Positions 44,633-56,416 of a stretch of 64,000 nt of DNA are shown here, piece by piece (position 1 is the stretch's first letter; every line of letters begins with the position of its first letter). A program made the translations under genes and the position numbers. This DNA is from Theobroma cacao (lineage: Eukaryota > Streptophyta > Magnoliopsida > Malvales > Malvaceae), in the NCBI RefSeq assembly GCF_000208745.1, contig NC_030857.1:7616898-7680897 (forward strand). The letters run 5' to 3'. The notes beneath the pieces were generated by a model. It was not told the origin of the DNA and did no database searches. It saw only the letters and a program-made list of their open reading frames with translations.

Positions 44633-45269
44633 TGATGCGGGGATGTTGTGAAGACGCTTGAGCCTTGTGAAAGACACCAATTGTGGCAAAGTTAGAAACG
44701 CCACTAAGGTGAATCACCAATCTTGGTAAGGTTAGAAAACCTTATTAAGGTAAAAAATAGCCAAAACCCCACTTTGCTTTGCCAAATCAAAGATACTATA
44801 ACCTCTTGCTTTTTTTGAAAAGAGTCTAAAGACTTGCTTAATAAAAGTTTCCTTTATTAATTCTTAACTTAAATGTCTCATAACTATGCCTAAAGATCTT
44901 ATTTATAGTCCCACTTTGGTTGGCTAGGCCAAAGATACTAGATTCTCTTGCTCTTTGAAAAAAGTCTAGAGAAATAAGCATTCTTGCATAACAAAATATT
45001 CTTTATTAATTCTCAATTTGAATGTCTCATAACTAAGCTTAAAGGTTCTGTTTATAGTATTATAGGTCTATGTCCCAATAAAACTTTACTTCAAGTTGTC
45101 TATTACAATTAGAATAGTTAATAAGAGATTTAAATAAAATAAGTATTTTATTCCTAAATAAAACGTGACTAACCTAAACTCCTTGTACAAGTAAATTAAA
45201 TAAAACAAAAAATTTTATTTTACCTAAAATTTTTTAAAAATAATAATTTAATAATATACTCTTGCATCA
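44633..45269 (-). repeat. 5' LTR of the gypsy element with internal duplication
   Basis: It begins TGATGCGGGGATGTTG and ends CTTGCATCA. A 142-149-bp tandem duplication (44768-44909 and 44910-45058) is absent from the 3' LTR. Confidence 0.85.
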
Positions 45270-45575
45270 GGGGAAGTGCATGATGGTTTTGGAAGGGGGA
45301 GTAGTATCCTCTGGGTTCTTTCTATTGGTGTGTTTCTAGGTGACACGTGGCTTTTGTTGGGTTTTTTGTAGTATTAGGGACAATTTTGTATAGAAACAGT
45401 TTGAACAGGGTCATTTTTGGTTAAATGGAAATCGCCATGATAGAGGGTTCTAATTGTACAAGTTTTGGGAGGTTGAATGCTGCATTAAGTCGCCTAAATG
45501 TGAGACTCAATAAAGCATTCCTTCCCCTCTTGATTGAATTAAAATGAATTACCTTTCAAAAAAAGAAATTTCTTT
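45270..45575 (+). mobile_element. Possible LINE 3' end, right part
   Basis: The right part of the LINE-like 3' UTR interrupted by the gypsy element ends CAATAAAGC...TGAATTACCTTTC followed by a short A-run near 45560. No coding sequence. Confidence 0.4.
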
Positions 45576-47796
45576 AAATCTTGAGATTACTTGATTGGAA
45601 TTTGTAAGATGGAAAAGTCGTACTTTCTCTCATTTTATGGCTAAGATTAAGTACAAAGAAATATAATATATAAAAATCAATGATGCAAAAGCTTTTGCAA
45701 ACTCTTTCGCAATATGCAATTCTTTATTCATTCAAGGACAAAAAAAAATTAATATGATCAAACCGGTATGAAGTATAAAATAATTAAATCCTTTTCACCA
45801 CAGTAGAAAATATTTTGAGTGTCATGCATCACAAAATAAATTATTCCAAATAATTGACTGAAACATAGTTCTTCGTCACCCCAGCCTCCAGTTAGTTACA
45901 AAAAGATAAATGATTACAAGTAATCACTTAAATTTTTAAATTTATAATTTAATCATTCTATTTTAAAGAATAACATTTAAGTTACATAAATAATATATTT
46001 TAAATCATTTTATCGTACTAATATTTTTCCATATTGATATTTAGAGGTATTCACGGATTGAGTGATCGAAGACATAATTTTTTAAATCTTAATCTAATCC
46101 GGTCATGCCTGATTAATTTATTTTATTAATAAATATTATATTTTTATTAAATTTTAATTCTAAAATATATTTAAAATATTAAAATATTATTATAAAATAA
46201 TAAAATAATAATTAAATGAAAGAATCAAACCAAACTTTAAAAAAGAAGGTTGGATAGATTGAACCAAACTCAACTTGAATCATGAACACTTTTATTAACG
46301 CTACACCTTATCATTTTGTACCAGGTGTCCATGCGTGACAGAAATTAAGAAAATAAAAAGAAAAGGAAACCGGGTGACATGGAAATAGGAAAAAAAAGTT
46401 TCCAAAATGATTTTGTTTTGGAAAATTAGGTAACTAATTTTTCTTTATTTTTTATTTGCATGTCACTTTTTATATAAAGGGAATTTTATTGAATTAGTTT
46501 AAAATAACATCCATTGGACACCTGGAGAGTCCACTAGTAACAAATAAGAAATGTTTACAGGGAAAACATCATAAACTTGTAATCTTATACTTAAATCATC
46601 ATGATGAGTGGTTATTCAATCGGTATACTGATTGACTTCACGATATATATGAGATAAGTGGCATTCCTATTTCTTATGAAATAACTGTCTGATTGATTGT
46701 AATTGCTGGATATTTGGCTCAATAGTTATATTTTTTGCATGTCACTTAATCATTGGATATAAAATACTGACATAAAATGTCACTACGAAGATACGTTAAT
46801 ATTTACAAGTCGAACGATTATGAATATACCATTTAAGTAACGTTGATGACAAAACAAAGAAAACCCCAAAGATTTAAGTAAATAATCCGTTAGAAAAAAC
46901 TGTTGAAAAGAAAGATCCTACATATATAGAGGTATGCTGACGAGTCACGGCATCGTTTGCTGAGGGAAGCCTTGAGCCTTTTTGTTTAGGTCACTCTGGA
47001 GTCACCTGCAAGTTGCAATTGTAAAAGAATTAAAAAATTAAACCTCAAACCCCGCTAACAACAAGATTCCCATTTCCATGTGCCTCTACAGCTTCACTAA
47101 CCTTGTCATTGTCTTTATCTACGTAATTTTTTTTCAAAAACAAATTTATGGATTTCCGCAACCAGTTTGTTATTACAATTTTCTTACTTTTTTAACAAGA
47201 GACTTTTCATGGCACCAAAATCTGAGTCTGAGTTGGGCAAAATAAAATTTATACAAGCATCCAAAAAATAGATCACAGTTCACTGCCTCAGAACCATCAA
47301 CTCGGCAAAAAACAATATGAGACCAGAAACACAACACAACCTAATTAAGCAAACATAAATACAAGACCACGTAATTTTAATTATAAGAGTAAATTATAAA
47401 AGGGTACAAGATTTTAATTGTTTTGCTAATTGTGGAGGTGGCTATTGTTGACGAGGTATTGCATACTCATGTACGATGAAATATTATTTAATTTCTTTAA
47501 AAATAAATTGTTAAAAATCAAGAAAGGGTATGTTTTTTTTTTCTGCAATCTAACTATAGTAAGGAGGATTGTTGTTTTAAAAAAGTGGTATACTAATGAA
47601 GGAGAAAAGTGGATATCTTTTGTTGATCAAGAGAAATAGAGAAGGTAGGTATGGGTTTAATGATTTGAACTTTAAATATAATATATGAGAAGACTAATTA
47701 AGTTGGTTAGATACCAAGTGGATCTAAATAGTTATAATATTCTTTTTTAGGTCCTTTATAATGCAAAATAAAACAATAAATTGGTCCGGGATTCAT
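45576..47796. other. Intergenic DNA upstream of the dioxygenase gene
   Basis: AT-rich, with no domain-bearing frame. A 69-codon plus frame at 47430-47639 matches nothing I know. I see no clear transposon ends. Confidence 0.6.
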
Positions 47797-47805
47797 CTAT
47801 AAAAG
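47797..47805 (+). promoter_or_regulatory. TATA box of the dioxygenase gene
   Basis: CTATAAAAG lies about 120 bp before the start codon at 47922. It would place transcription start near 47830 and give a 5' UTR of about 90 nt, a normal plant arrangement. Confidence 0.65.
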
Positions 47806-47921
47806 GGGCCAAAGCACGTCCCTCCATGCATGCAAAATCCAGCTCTTCCCATCTCCAAAAAGCTCTTCAATATCTTTGTGCTTTGTGATCTTTGTCTGTT
47901 TTTCTTTCTCTTCTGTGACAT

Positions 47922-50430
47922 ATGGCTACCAGGGTTGGGGTGCTTAGTAAAAAGTCCTACGGTTTGAAAGACGAAGCCATTTCTCATTCCCATGACTCCA
48001 TGAATTCCGTCGATCTTGTTTCAGCCACTGATCATCATGATGAAATCCCCACAGTTGACTACTCCTTGCTATTTTCTGATGATCATGTTGAACGGGCTAA
48101 TGCCCTGGAACACCTAGGCAAAGCATGCCAGGAATTTGGTTTCTTTTATGTATGACCCTCCAATTTTGTTCTCTTAATTGGAATATTTCATTAGAGTCAC
48201 TTTTATATACATGTTTCATAAAAGAAAACCATCTTGAAGATCCATACAGAGTAAAGCAGTATTTCATTTATATGATCGCGAGTGTTGACTAATTAAGAAA
48301 CTGCATGCATAGTTTTAACTTTTTATGAGAGGAATTGTTTCATTCTTTTCAGAAAAATATATCTTGACATAATCCGTTTTGTTTGAGAAGGAAATTTTTC
48401 ATTTTTGCAGCTGGTAAATGGTGTTGCAGAAGGTGTGGTTGAAGGAGCATTGAAGGGAATTTCGGATTTCTTTGATCTGACAAAACAGGAGGAGAGGAGT
48501 GAGTACTTAAAGAAGAGTTCCAAGGATAGGATAAGGTGGGGTCTAAGAAGCCATTCTGGAGAAAACAGAGAGTTCCTAAAGGTAGTGGCACATCCCCAGT
48601 ACCACTGCCCTAGCAAACCCGCCAATTTCAGGTATATGAACCAACCTATCATTTTCTTTCTTTTTTTTTATGGATATAATTAACTTTGGTCACTGAGCAA
48701 AAAAAAAAAAAAATTAACTTTGGTTATTAACTATATATATAGCTTATAAAAAAGGACAGCAGAGATTTCATTAACAACAAAAATAAGAGCAATTATATAA
48801 CAGTGACCAACCTGTAGGTGATGGGAAATAACTTAATGATATTCATATTTATAGTTATAAAAAGATATTACATCTCAATTTTATTCCCTTTTTGCTATTG
48901 AAATTAAGAAATTGAAAAAAGAGCAGTGCAATTTAATTAAAATTTTAATTTCCTAGTAATATATCCATAAATCTTTTTAAAGCTTCGTATCTTATATTAT
49001 ATATTTGATTAACAGTATATATATATATATATTGATTTTTTATTTGGAGCCTTAGAGTCACTTTCTTTTCTACATCTGATCAATAGTTATTCCACGTATT
49101 TTGACATTGATTCGTTGAAGGTATTGAATTTTGGTGGTGAATTACATGCATGACATTCTATTTAGAGTCTCACATAAAGTTGCATGATCAGAATTCAGAA
49201 ACATAAGTTATCTTTCTTTTTGTTCTGAATCATCTTAGAAGAATAGAATAAAATAAAAATAAATATAACAAAAACGGAAATAACGAATCTCTAACCGTAT
49301 CCTTAAATCAGGCACTCATCTTTAGATCAGTTATTTAATTTTATTAGAAATAAATAGTTGTTGATGGCTTCACATGGGGTATTTTCTATATATTGACAGA
49401 GATGCCATTGGAGAGTACTACAAAAGGTTCCATGAGGTTGAACTTGGTTTAGCTAAAGCAATCTCAAAAATTTTAGGATATGAAGAACCCTATATTGAGA
49501 AGGAATTCGAGCTAGAAGCAGGCTTCGATGTTTCTGCCATGAATCTATATCCTCCATCCTTCCACTCCAAAGGTTCCATCGGTGTGCCTGATCATACAGA
49601 CCCTGGCCTTTTTGTTTCCCTCATACAAGATGTTAATGGCGGCCTTCAAGTGCTCTCTCATAATGGAAAGTGGATCAGTGTTAACATACCCCGAAACGCC
49701 ATTTTCATAAACCTTGGGGATCATCTTGAGGTATATATACCCTTGAATTACTGACAATTAGCATACTATTACGCATCCAGATCTCTTATTGGACGTTAAT
49801 CTTACAAAAATTACACTAGATTAATCTATAACCAATTCAATTGGAAAACAATAGAAACATCCGGATTTGTGTAAAATCTAAATGATTTTTAAGTCGAATT
49901 CAGGTTTTGCTTTATAAAAGACATACACTGGGAGAAGGACGAAAACGTTTTGGATAATACAAATTCATAAGCCTTTTCTTTTTGTTGCTTAACCATTGGA
50001 TTACCTTTTTACTCCCTTTCTTGACCAACTCCCAACCGGTCAACCCACTAAGTATGTTTTCCCAAAATCAGGTGCGTGTCGATGTTTAATTGTTAATATA
50101 TTTGCGTAGATCAACGTAATTGATTATTAGGGTAGTATTTTTTGTTGTCCCTATACAATTAGTGATTTTTTTATGCAGATTTTAACCAATGGCAAGTACA
50201 AGAGTCATATTCATCGAGTAATCCTGGATAACAACGAAGTCAAAAGAATCTCCATGGCTACACTTCATGGACCTTCACTGGACGCATTCGTGGCCCCAGC
50301 GCCAGGGTTCGTGGATGAGTCTCACCCACCAGCCTACCGAGGGGTGACCTACAAGGAATCCTTGGAGTTTAATGGTTACGATGAAATCGATGTGCAGTCA
50401 TCTATTGGACAGCTTCGAATATCCATCTAA
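47922..50430 (+). CDS. 2-oxoglutarate/Fe(II)-dependent dioxygenase (DOXC type), four exons, 343 aa
   Basis: Exons are 47922-48149, 48411-48631, 49400-49730 and 50179-50430; all introns are GT-AG and the joined frame is 1032 bp including TAA. The N-terminal DIOX_N domain (IPTVDYSLLF, LGKACQEFGFFY) spans about residues 43-150. The 2OG-Fe(II) domain holds the iron ligands H215, D217 (PDHTDPG) and H272 (SHIHRV), and the 2-oxoglutarate-binding R283-x-S285 (RIS). NLYPP, GGLQVL and NLGDHLEI are also present, and total length is normal. These soluble enzymes couple 2-oxoglutarate decarboxylation to substrate oxidation, often in specialised metabolism. It most resembles proteins annotated '2-oxoglutarate-dependent dioxygenase 19-like'; the substrate cannot be read from sequence. 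Odd: the usual LVNHG motif after exon 1 reads LVNG, without the His. The ATG fits the TATA box and family N-terminus. Confidence 0.92.
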
Positions 50431-50810
50431 TGTCATGAGCACAACTGAGAATATCGAAGATGATGTGTTTACTAGCTGTTGATCGTCTATGTCTTAATTG
50501 TGTTTGACTCATCAACTGATCGCCATATATATAGTAATATAATATAAAAGTGTTGTGTGTGTTTATAATAGCTGTTAGTGTTTGGGAGAACACAAGAAGA
50601 ATATGGTAATATAGAAAGAAGTTTTTGTAGTTGTCCAATGGTTTGATGTTCTTCTCTTTTGGGGAATTTCTAGATTAGGTAGATTATGAACTCAAATGTA
50701 ACTTTACTATGTTTCCTAATAAAATCCGGAGGTAAGTTATTAAAGGGTGGAATGTTTGAACCTTTGTGAGTGGTACCATGTTTAACTTGCGGTCGAAACC
50801 TATATGGATT
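50431..50810 (+). other. 3' flank of the dioxygenase gene
   Basis: Probable 3' UTR; an AATAAAAT signal lies at about 50718. It ends at the poly-T start of a LINE insertion, so the LINE sits close behind the gene. Confidence 0.5.
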
Positions 50811-51440
50811 TTTTTTTTTTGAAGAAAGATGAATTTCATTAATCATCAAGAAACAGTACATTTTGAGAATAACTAATATAACAATATAAAACCTCTCCAC
50901 CCAATAAACTTCGTTACGATCCTAAGACATGATTTCAGAGCCTCGTTAAAATCTTTTCAAGAAAAAACCTAATGGGAAAAAATAAAAAATAAGGAAAAGA
51001 GTACTCTAAAAAACATGTATTTCTCTAATTTCAAAGCTCTACAATCATTACCCATCTTTTGCTTCATGTGACCCAATCCAATCTTGTCTTAAGACACTTA
51101 GGATTTGCAAAGCCTCCAAACTTGTCCATATAAGCTGATCATTCTCATGTTGTAGCATCCTTCTCCGGTGGGCAATTGAATGAGCACATCAATTGACTTA
51201 CCTTGTACAATGTGATGCATCAATGCAGCTTAGTTGCTCCACGAGCAGGCTGCAATCCTCAACAATGTTCCTTGCACCACCTTTATAATTCTTCTCTCGG
51301 AGCTAGCCAACAACCAGAGTACCGTCCAGCTCTATCTCCTTTACAGCTAAGTTCTCTTGACAACATACATATAAAGACCAAGCTAATGCATTCAATTCGA
51401 CTTCAGCCACAAAGGATCACACCTGAATTTTTTAACCCCA
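50811..51440 (-). mobile_element. 5'-truncated LINE with RNase H remnant
   Basis: The poly-T at 50811-50820 is the poly(A) tail of a minus-strand LINE, preceded by the typical TTAATGAAATTCATCTTTC end. Upstream at about 51430-51100, in shifting frames, lies an RNase H (RVT_3-like) segment: ELDGTLVVGWLAPRE, NYKGGARNIVEDCSLLVEQ, SCIDASH. Plant L1-type LINEs often carry such a domain near the C-terminus. Stops and frameshifts make it inactive. Confidence 0.7.
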
Positions 51441-51451
51441 GCTAATCGCTT

Positions 51452-54168
51452 TGTCCCTATCACGACCCAAACCTAAAGGTCCATGACCGGTGCATGAGTC
51501 CGGCAAACGAACGCGAGACCCGAGTAAGTCTTAGAATCCCAAATCATGCGCACATAGCCAAGGGTTCCTAAATCCATATATTCATATAATATTTAAATTC
51601 AAATACACATAGTTGCCCTTGGCACATTTTCATACACAATATTTAATACAATATTCACGAGGTCATACATTTGCCAACAAAGTAGATTTGCACCTTAAAA
51701 GCCTAAACTCAAGTTCAAATGCCACGTTGTGCCTATATACATAACAACTAAATCGAACTTTAAAGACGGAAACACATGACAGACTCAATGGAAAGGACAT
51801 CTTAGGATGGGGACCTACCAGAGGCCAAAAATGGTCTGTCAAAGGACGACGCCTGTCACGTAGTCCTGTGACCTATTTATCTGCACATGGTAAAATAAAT
51901 GGGTGAGTCATCTAATACTCAGTGAGGGGTGCAAATAAATCAAACATATATATTAGACACATACACATATTGCACTATCAATGCAAACAAATGTTCTAAC
52001 AAACATCTCCAATGATAAGGGTATATTAGTCATCCTTAAAAGTCTCCACAAATAGTATATTACTAGGCTTATCCTCAAAGTCGTATCAAAGTAAATATCC
52101 ATAGGCACACGCTAGTTGCTAAAGTATCATATCAATTTCAAAACGAATTTATCTAAGCCTATCGGAGGCTATCTCATATCACTCACACTTCAAATCACAA
52201 CAGTATAATGGTCTTCCTCAGGACATCATCAAATCACGTAGGGTGGCCAACCGACAGAGTCAAATCATGCTCAGGGTTAAACAGTAGGCGAAGAATCGAA
52301 TCACGCGCATGCTGAAGCAATGGGCAGAGAATTAGAGTCATCATCTGGAGTAATCTTCCAACGAATGGTATCACTTGAAATAGTCTTAAACAAGTGGCAT
52401 CAAAGCACTACAAGCAAGAATTACAAGCGAGACTAATACCATCATCCTTGCAGGCACACATAGTCTTAGTGCATAGGACTTCAATCAACATTAAATCATA
52501 TCAATGCCTGGAATTCTCAACATTGAACGGAACACAAATCCACAATGAGGCCATCATGCCTTAGATGTCTCATATATCCATTAATCACGTCTTAAATTGC
52601 ATTTAACAAGCTTCAATCATTTATAAGCTTAATATAGTTCCAAGTGCCCTTAAATCTCTAAGGCGTCAAATATTCAATCTCTCTAAAAATCATTCATGTT
52701 GAGTAATCTACTCCTAGACGTTCGTCACATTCACTAGACCTCCTAGTCTAGGCTCGAACACCATAAGCCACTATGTGTCCTGCATTACAGCACACACAAT
52801 ACACAACACACATAATCACATACATAATTGTTCTCTAGCCTAGGTAGGTTCATCTAGGCATTTATATTCATATAGATTATTTTGGTATCATAGCTCTGCA
52901 TTAACAATGCGATAAACATCACAAGTTTTTTAAACAAAACCCACTCATAACGACAGTCGAAGGCGCGTTCCACCATCAAGCTGCAATTCTTAGCCTTCAA
53001 CTATCCTTCAGCTTACCAATGAGTTAGGTAGCTCCAATTTCCCCTTAAACACATAAAAGCATCCAAATAATATTTATTTCCTAGCTTTCGAAAATATCCA
53101 GCTTTTCAAAAATAACCCAATTCAATATATGAGCTCAAATCCTTCAACAATGAGCTAAATCCTTACCTTAGTGGCTGGGTTGTCTAGATCTTAGCTCTAA
53201 ATCCCTATCAAACTCAAGGGAGAAAATCTCACCAAAGCTGGACCAAATTGATGCTAAGTTATTAATATATTCAATTAAAAATCAATCAGGAAAAATGCTT
53301 AATCTTACCTTTGGAAGTGTTTCCCAAGCTCTAATCTACTCTAAATAGCTCCAAAAATTGGTTTAAGAGGTTAGGGTTTCGGAGTTTAGAGAGAGAAGGG
53401 GTTTTTTTCTTTTGTTTTAAGGCAAATGACGCATTTAGCCCCTTTTATTTTTTACATTTACGGGATGAACCATCGATAGATGGGAGGCATATATCGATCG
53501 ATCTCTCTAAAAATTTTGGGTGTTGACTTTCATCTATCAGTAAATTTCTTGAATCTATCGATAGATTGTGCCTTAACGCTCTTTCTATCTTTCCCCATTT
53601 GGCCATTTATTGTAGATTCAGTGGATCAATCAATAGATGCTTCTCGCTTTTGTTTCCATTAATTTCATATGGCTATTTATCAATAAATTCTGTAGATCTA
53701 TCAATAATTTCTGGGCTTCTTTGCTTTACAAAGTCTCGAGTGGTCATTTATCGATAATTAAGAGAATCTATCGATAAATGTTCATCCAACTTGTGTTCCC
53801 AAGCCTTCTACCCTGCATTTATCGATAGATTTAGAACATTCACCGATAGATCATGCCTAGTTTTCAGGTTTTCATTTCTCTAAGTGTCCAAATTCATTCC
53901 TAAGGCCTTTAATTCACTTTCCTTCTATGAAACACCTCAAATTATTTACTTGAAATCCTTCATACATATACTCAATTATATGATCAAATCTTGATCAAAG
54001 TATCAAACTTTAAGATTTACCAAATATGTTCATAAAATTTTGCCTAAGTGTTTATAGGCATACTTCCATATACTTAACATATTTAACACATCATCAAGGT
54101 TTTCAAATCTATTTACAAATTCAAGTTCATTCTCCATAATTTATATTGAAAAATCAGGGGTTTTAACA
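51452..54168 (-). repeat. 3' LTR of a Tekay/Del-type gypsy element
   Basis: It begins TGTCCCTATCACGACCC and ends GGGGTTTTAACA, so on the minus strand it runs TGTTAAAACCCC...GACA. Immediately upstream on the minus strand (54200-54169) is GGGGACGAATTTCTTATAAG then GAAAGGAGAA, the conserved pre-LTR and polypurine tract of Tekay-type elements. The 2.7-kb LTR contains a cluster of ATCGAT palindromes at 53465-53850. Confidence 0.8.
53465..53850. repeat. Cluster of about eleven ATCTATCGATAGAT-like palindromes
   Basis: Full or degenerate copies lie near 53469, 53490, 53533, 53553, 53625, 53675, 53695, 53744, 53766, 53816 and 53839. Spacing is irregular, with unrelated sequence between them, so this is not a simple tandem repeat. 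ATCTATCGATAGAT is its own reverse complement. Confidence 0.8.
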
Positions 54169-54514
54169 TTCTCCTTTCCTTATAAGAAATTCGTCCCCAA
54201 ATTTAAATCACATACCACAACTAACAAATATCTTAAGTCTCAAAGAGATAAGGATACTTTTCTCGCATTTCCTTTTTGAGTTCCCATGTGGTTTCCTCAA
54301 CCGAATGGTTTTGCCACAACCCTTTCATCATAGAAATATCCTTAGAGCAAAGCCATTTTACTTGCCGATTCAATATGGCTACGAGTTACTTCTCATAACT
54401 AAGCCAGTTTTGTAATTGGACCTCATAATGTTGAATCACATGTGAAGGATTAGGAACATACTTCCTAATCATGGATACATGGAAAACCAAATGAACATCG
54501 AACAAATTTGGTAG

Positions 54515-55250
54515 TCAAGCCAAGCAATAAGCAATAAAGCCCATGAGTTTTAGCACTTCAAAGGGTTCGATGTATCTAGGCCTCAATTTCCCATTCTTTT
54601 CAAATCTTCTCACTCCCTTAGTTAAGGAAACTTTCAAAAACACATAGTCACCAACTTTAAACTCTAAGGGTTTTCGCCTATTATCGGCGTAGGACTTATG
54701 GCGATTTCGAGCTATTAGTATCCTTTCCCAGATTACATGGATGCCTCGCTCAGCTTCTTGGATCATCTTCGATCCTAAGAACTTTCATTCCTCAACTTCA
54801 AGCCATCCAGTAGGCACTCTATATCTTCGCCCATCTAATGCTTCATATGGTGCCATACTGATAGTGACTTGATAGTTATTATTATAAGTAAAGTAGGCCA
54901 AAGGCAATTAATGGTACCGTGAGACTCCAAAGTCGAGCACAATCTCTCTTAGCATATCCTCAAGCATCTAAATGGTACGCTTAGATTGGTCGTCTATTTA
55001 TGGATGGAAAATCGTACTAAAATCCAATCTTGTGCCTAAGGCCTCTTATAATTTCTTCTAAAATTGACTCATGAACTACGGTCTTCTGTCGGACACTATT
55101 GTTATTGAAACGCCATGTAACCTCACAATCTCATTAATATATATTTGGGCATATCAAGCAGCTCCATATTTAGTCTTGATCGGTAAAAAGTGAGTTGACT
55201 TAGTTAGTTGATTGATTATCACACAAATGGCATCATAGCCATTTGTGTGC
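54515..55250 (-). pseudogene. Integrase C-terminus of the Tekay-type element (truncated)
   Basis: The frame at 54766-54515 reads RHKSYADNRRKPLEFKVGDY then VFLKVSLTKGVRRFEKNGKL and RPRYIEPFEVL, the standard post-core region of Tekay/Del integrases. To its right, in broken frames, are MAPYEALDGRRYRVP near 54840 and FSTIFHP...SKRTIQMLEDMLREIVLDFG near 55010-54940, the end of the rve core. Sequence beyond about 55250 is unrelated, so RT, protease, gag and the 5' LTR are gone. Confidence 0.85.
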
Positions 55251-56416
55251 AATGTATGTTGGGTTTTTTCATAAATGATCATCGTGTTAACTACTTGTGT
55301 AATTAAGAGAAATTACTACATTAATATTGTTAAAGTGTTGATGTGGTGCCAACGTGGAATATGTTATGCATGTGGCATGCCAAATCATATAAATTCAAAG
55401 GAATTCTCCTTCCTCAGTAGCACCCTATCTGTGGGCAGAGAATATATGGGTGTTCTAAGGCCAAATTACGCTGCCAGTGGCTAAACAAGGTTGTTGGCAT
55501 GGTAATCTGATACTGCTACCAGCATTAGATTTGATTGTTCTTGTTGTCGATGGATCAATTCGATGCTTTGGCAGAGGCACTCCATTCAAACTTGTTACCG
55601 TTTAGATCGTTAGAGACATGTTAATTTGGTTAAATTAGATAACACAAAAGGTTAACAGTGTAAGCAATTTCTCTTAATCATATAAAATTGGGTTGAATTA
55701 TTACAAATTCGAGTATAAAAATCACTAGTTTGCCACTTTTTTGTTAAAGCAAAGGGGGTGGTAAAAGACCTTTACAAATCAAGATGCATCGAGCTATATT
55801 GGTCAGCTATTTATGTCTCTTTCTCTTTCTACTTTTTCTCTATTAACCCAAGAAGCCTACTTAATTTATTTGGGTGATGAATAGTTGCTGATAGAGCTTC
55901 CTTCTTTTGTTCATTGATGTGAAACTAAAAATCGTAGTCGTGCAATGTTTGGTATTCAATGGTAGATAGAAGCTTTTTGCAGATCTTGGAAGCTGATACG
56001 ACTGGGAACCTTCCTTTATATGCGAAGTTTGCACGTACTTTAAACTTTTTGGTACAGGTTTCTGTGCCTTTCTATCTTTTAAAACATGGCAAATAACTGT
56101 TGAAAGTAATTAAATCTCAAGTACTTGCAATACCCTACAAGATTCAGATCACCCTGTCATCTTGCTTGGCATTGCCTTCCCATGGCGAAATAAATGCAAA
56201 TGCAAATGCAAAGACTATGAACTTCAGAGTTATCTCTTCCCAATCTTTCAAAAAAAAAAAAAAAACCTTCTACGATCCAATCATCTTTCCTCCATCTTGA
56301 CCAATCGACAATTTCTTATGATTCCTCTCATTCTCTGTTATTAAAGAATAAAAGGCCAAGTTGCCATCTAAGTGAAACAAAATATGTTCTGTTGAGCAAG
56401 ATACATTCTCCAATAA
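55251..56416. other. Intergenic DNA, no gene recognised
   Basis: No recognisable domain or element end. A short plus frame around 55530-55600 (PALDLIVLVVDGSIRCFGRG) is open but unidentified. Confidence 0.5.

Larger units (their letters stand above)
39753..45269 (-). mobile_element. Decayed Ty3/gypsy element (chromovirus-type pol), 5.5 kb, both LTRs
   Basis: The minus-strand order is 5' LTR (45269-44633), PBS (44630-44612), gag, zinc knuckle, protease, RT, RNase H, integrase, polypurine tract, 3' LTR (40241-39753). All coding segments are broken. LTR lengths are 637 and 489 bp; the 5' LTR is longer mainly through a tandem duplication at 44768-44909 / 44910-45058. Flanking 5-mers (ACGGG and GGGGA) do not form a clear TSD. 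Gag and protease motifs resemble the chromovirus group, but I cannot name the lineage. Confidence 0.85.

Noticed and set aside
39753..45269. Assigning the gypsy element to a named chromovirus lineage
   Set aside because: Motifs fit several lineages, no chromodomain could be read at the integrase end, and no clear TSD was found.
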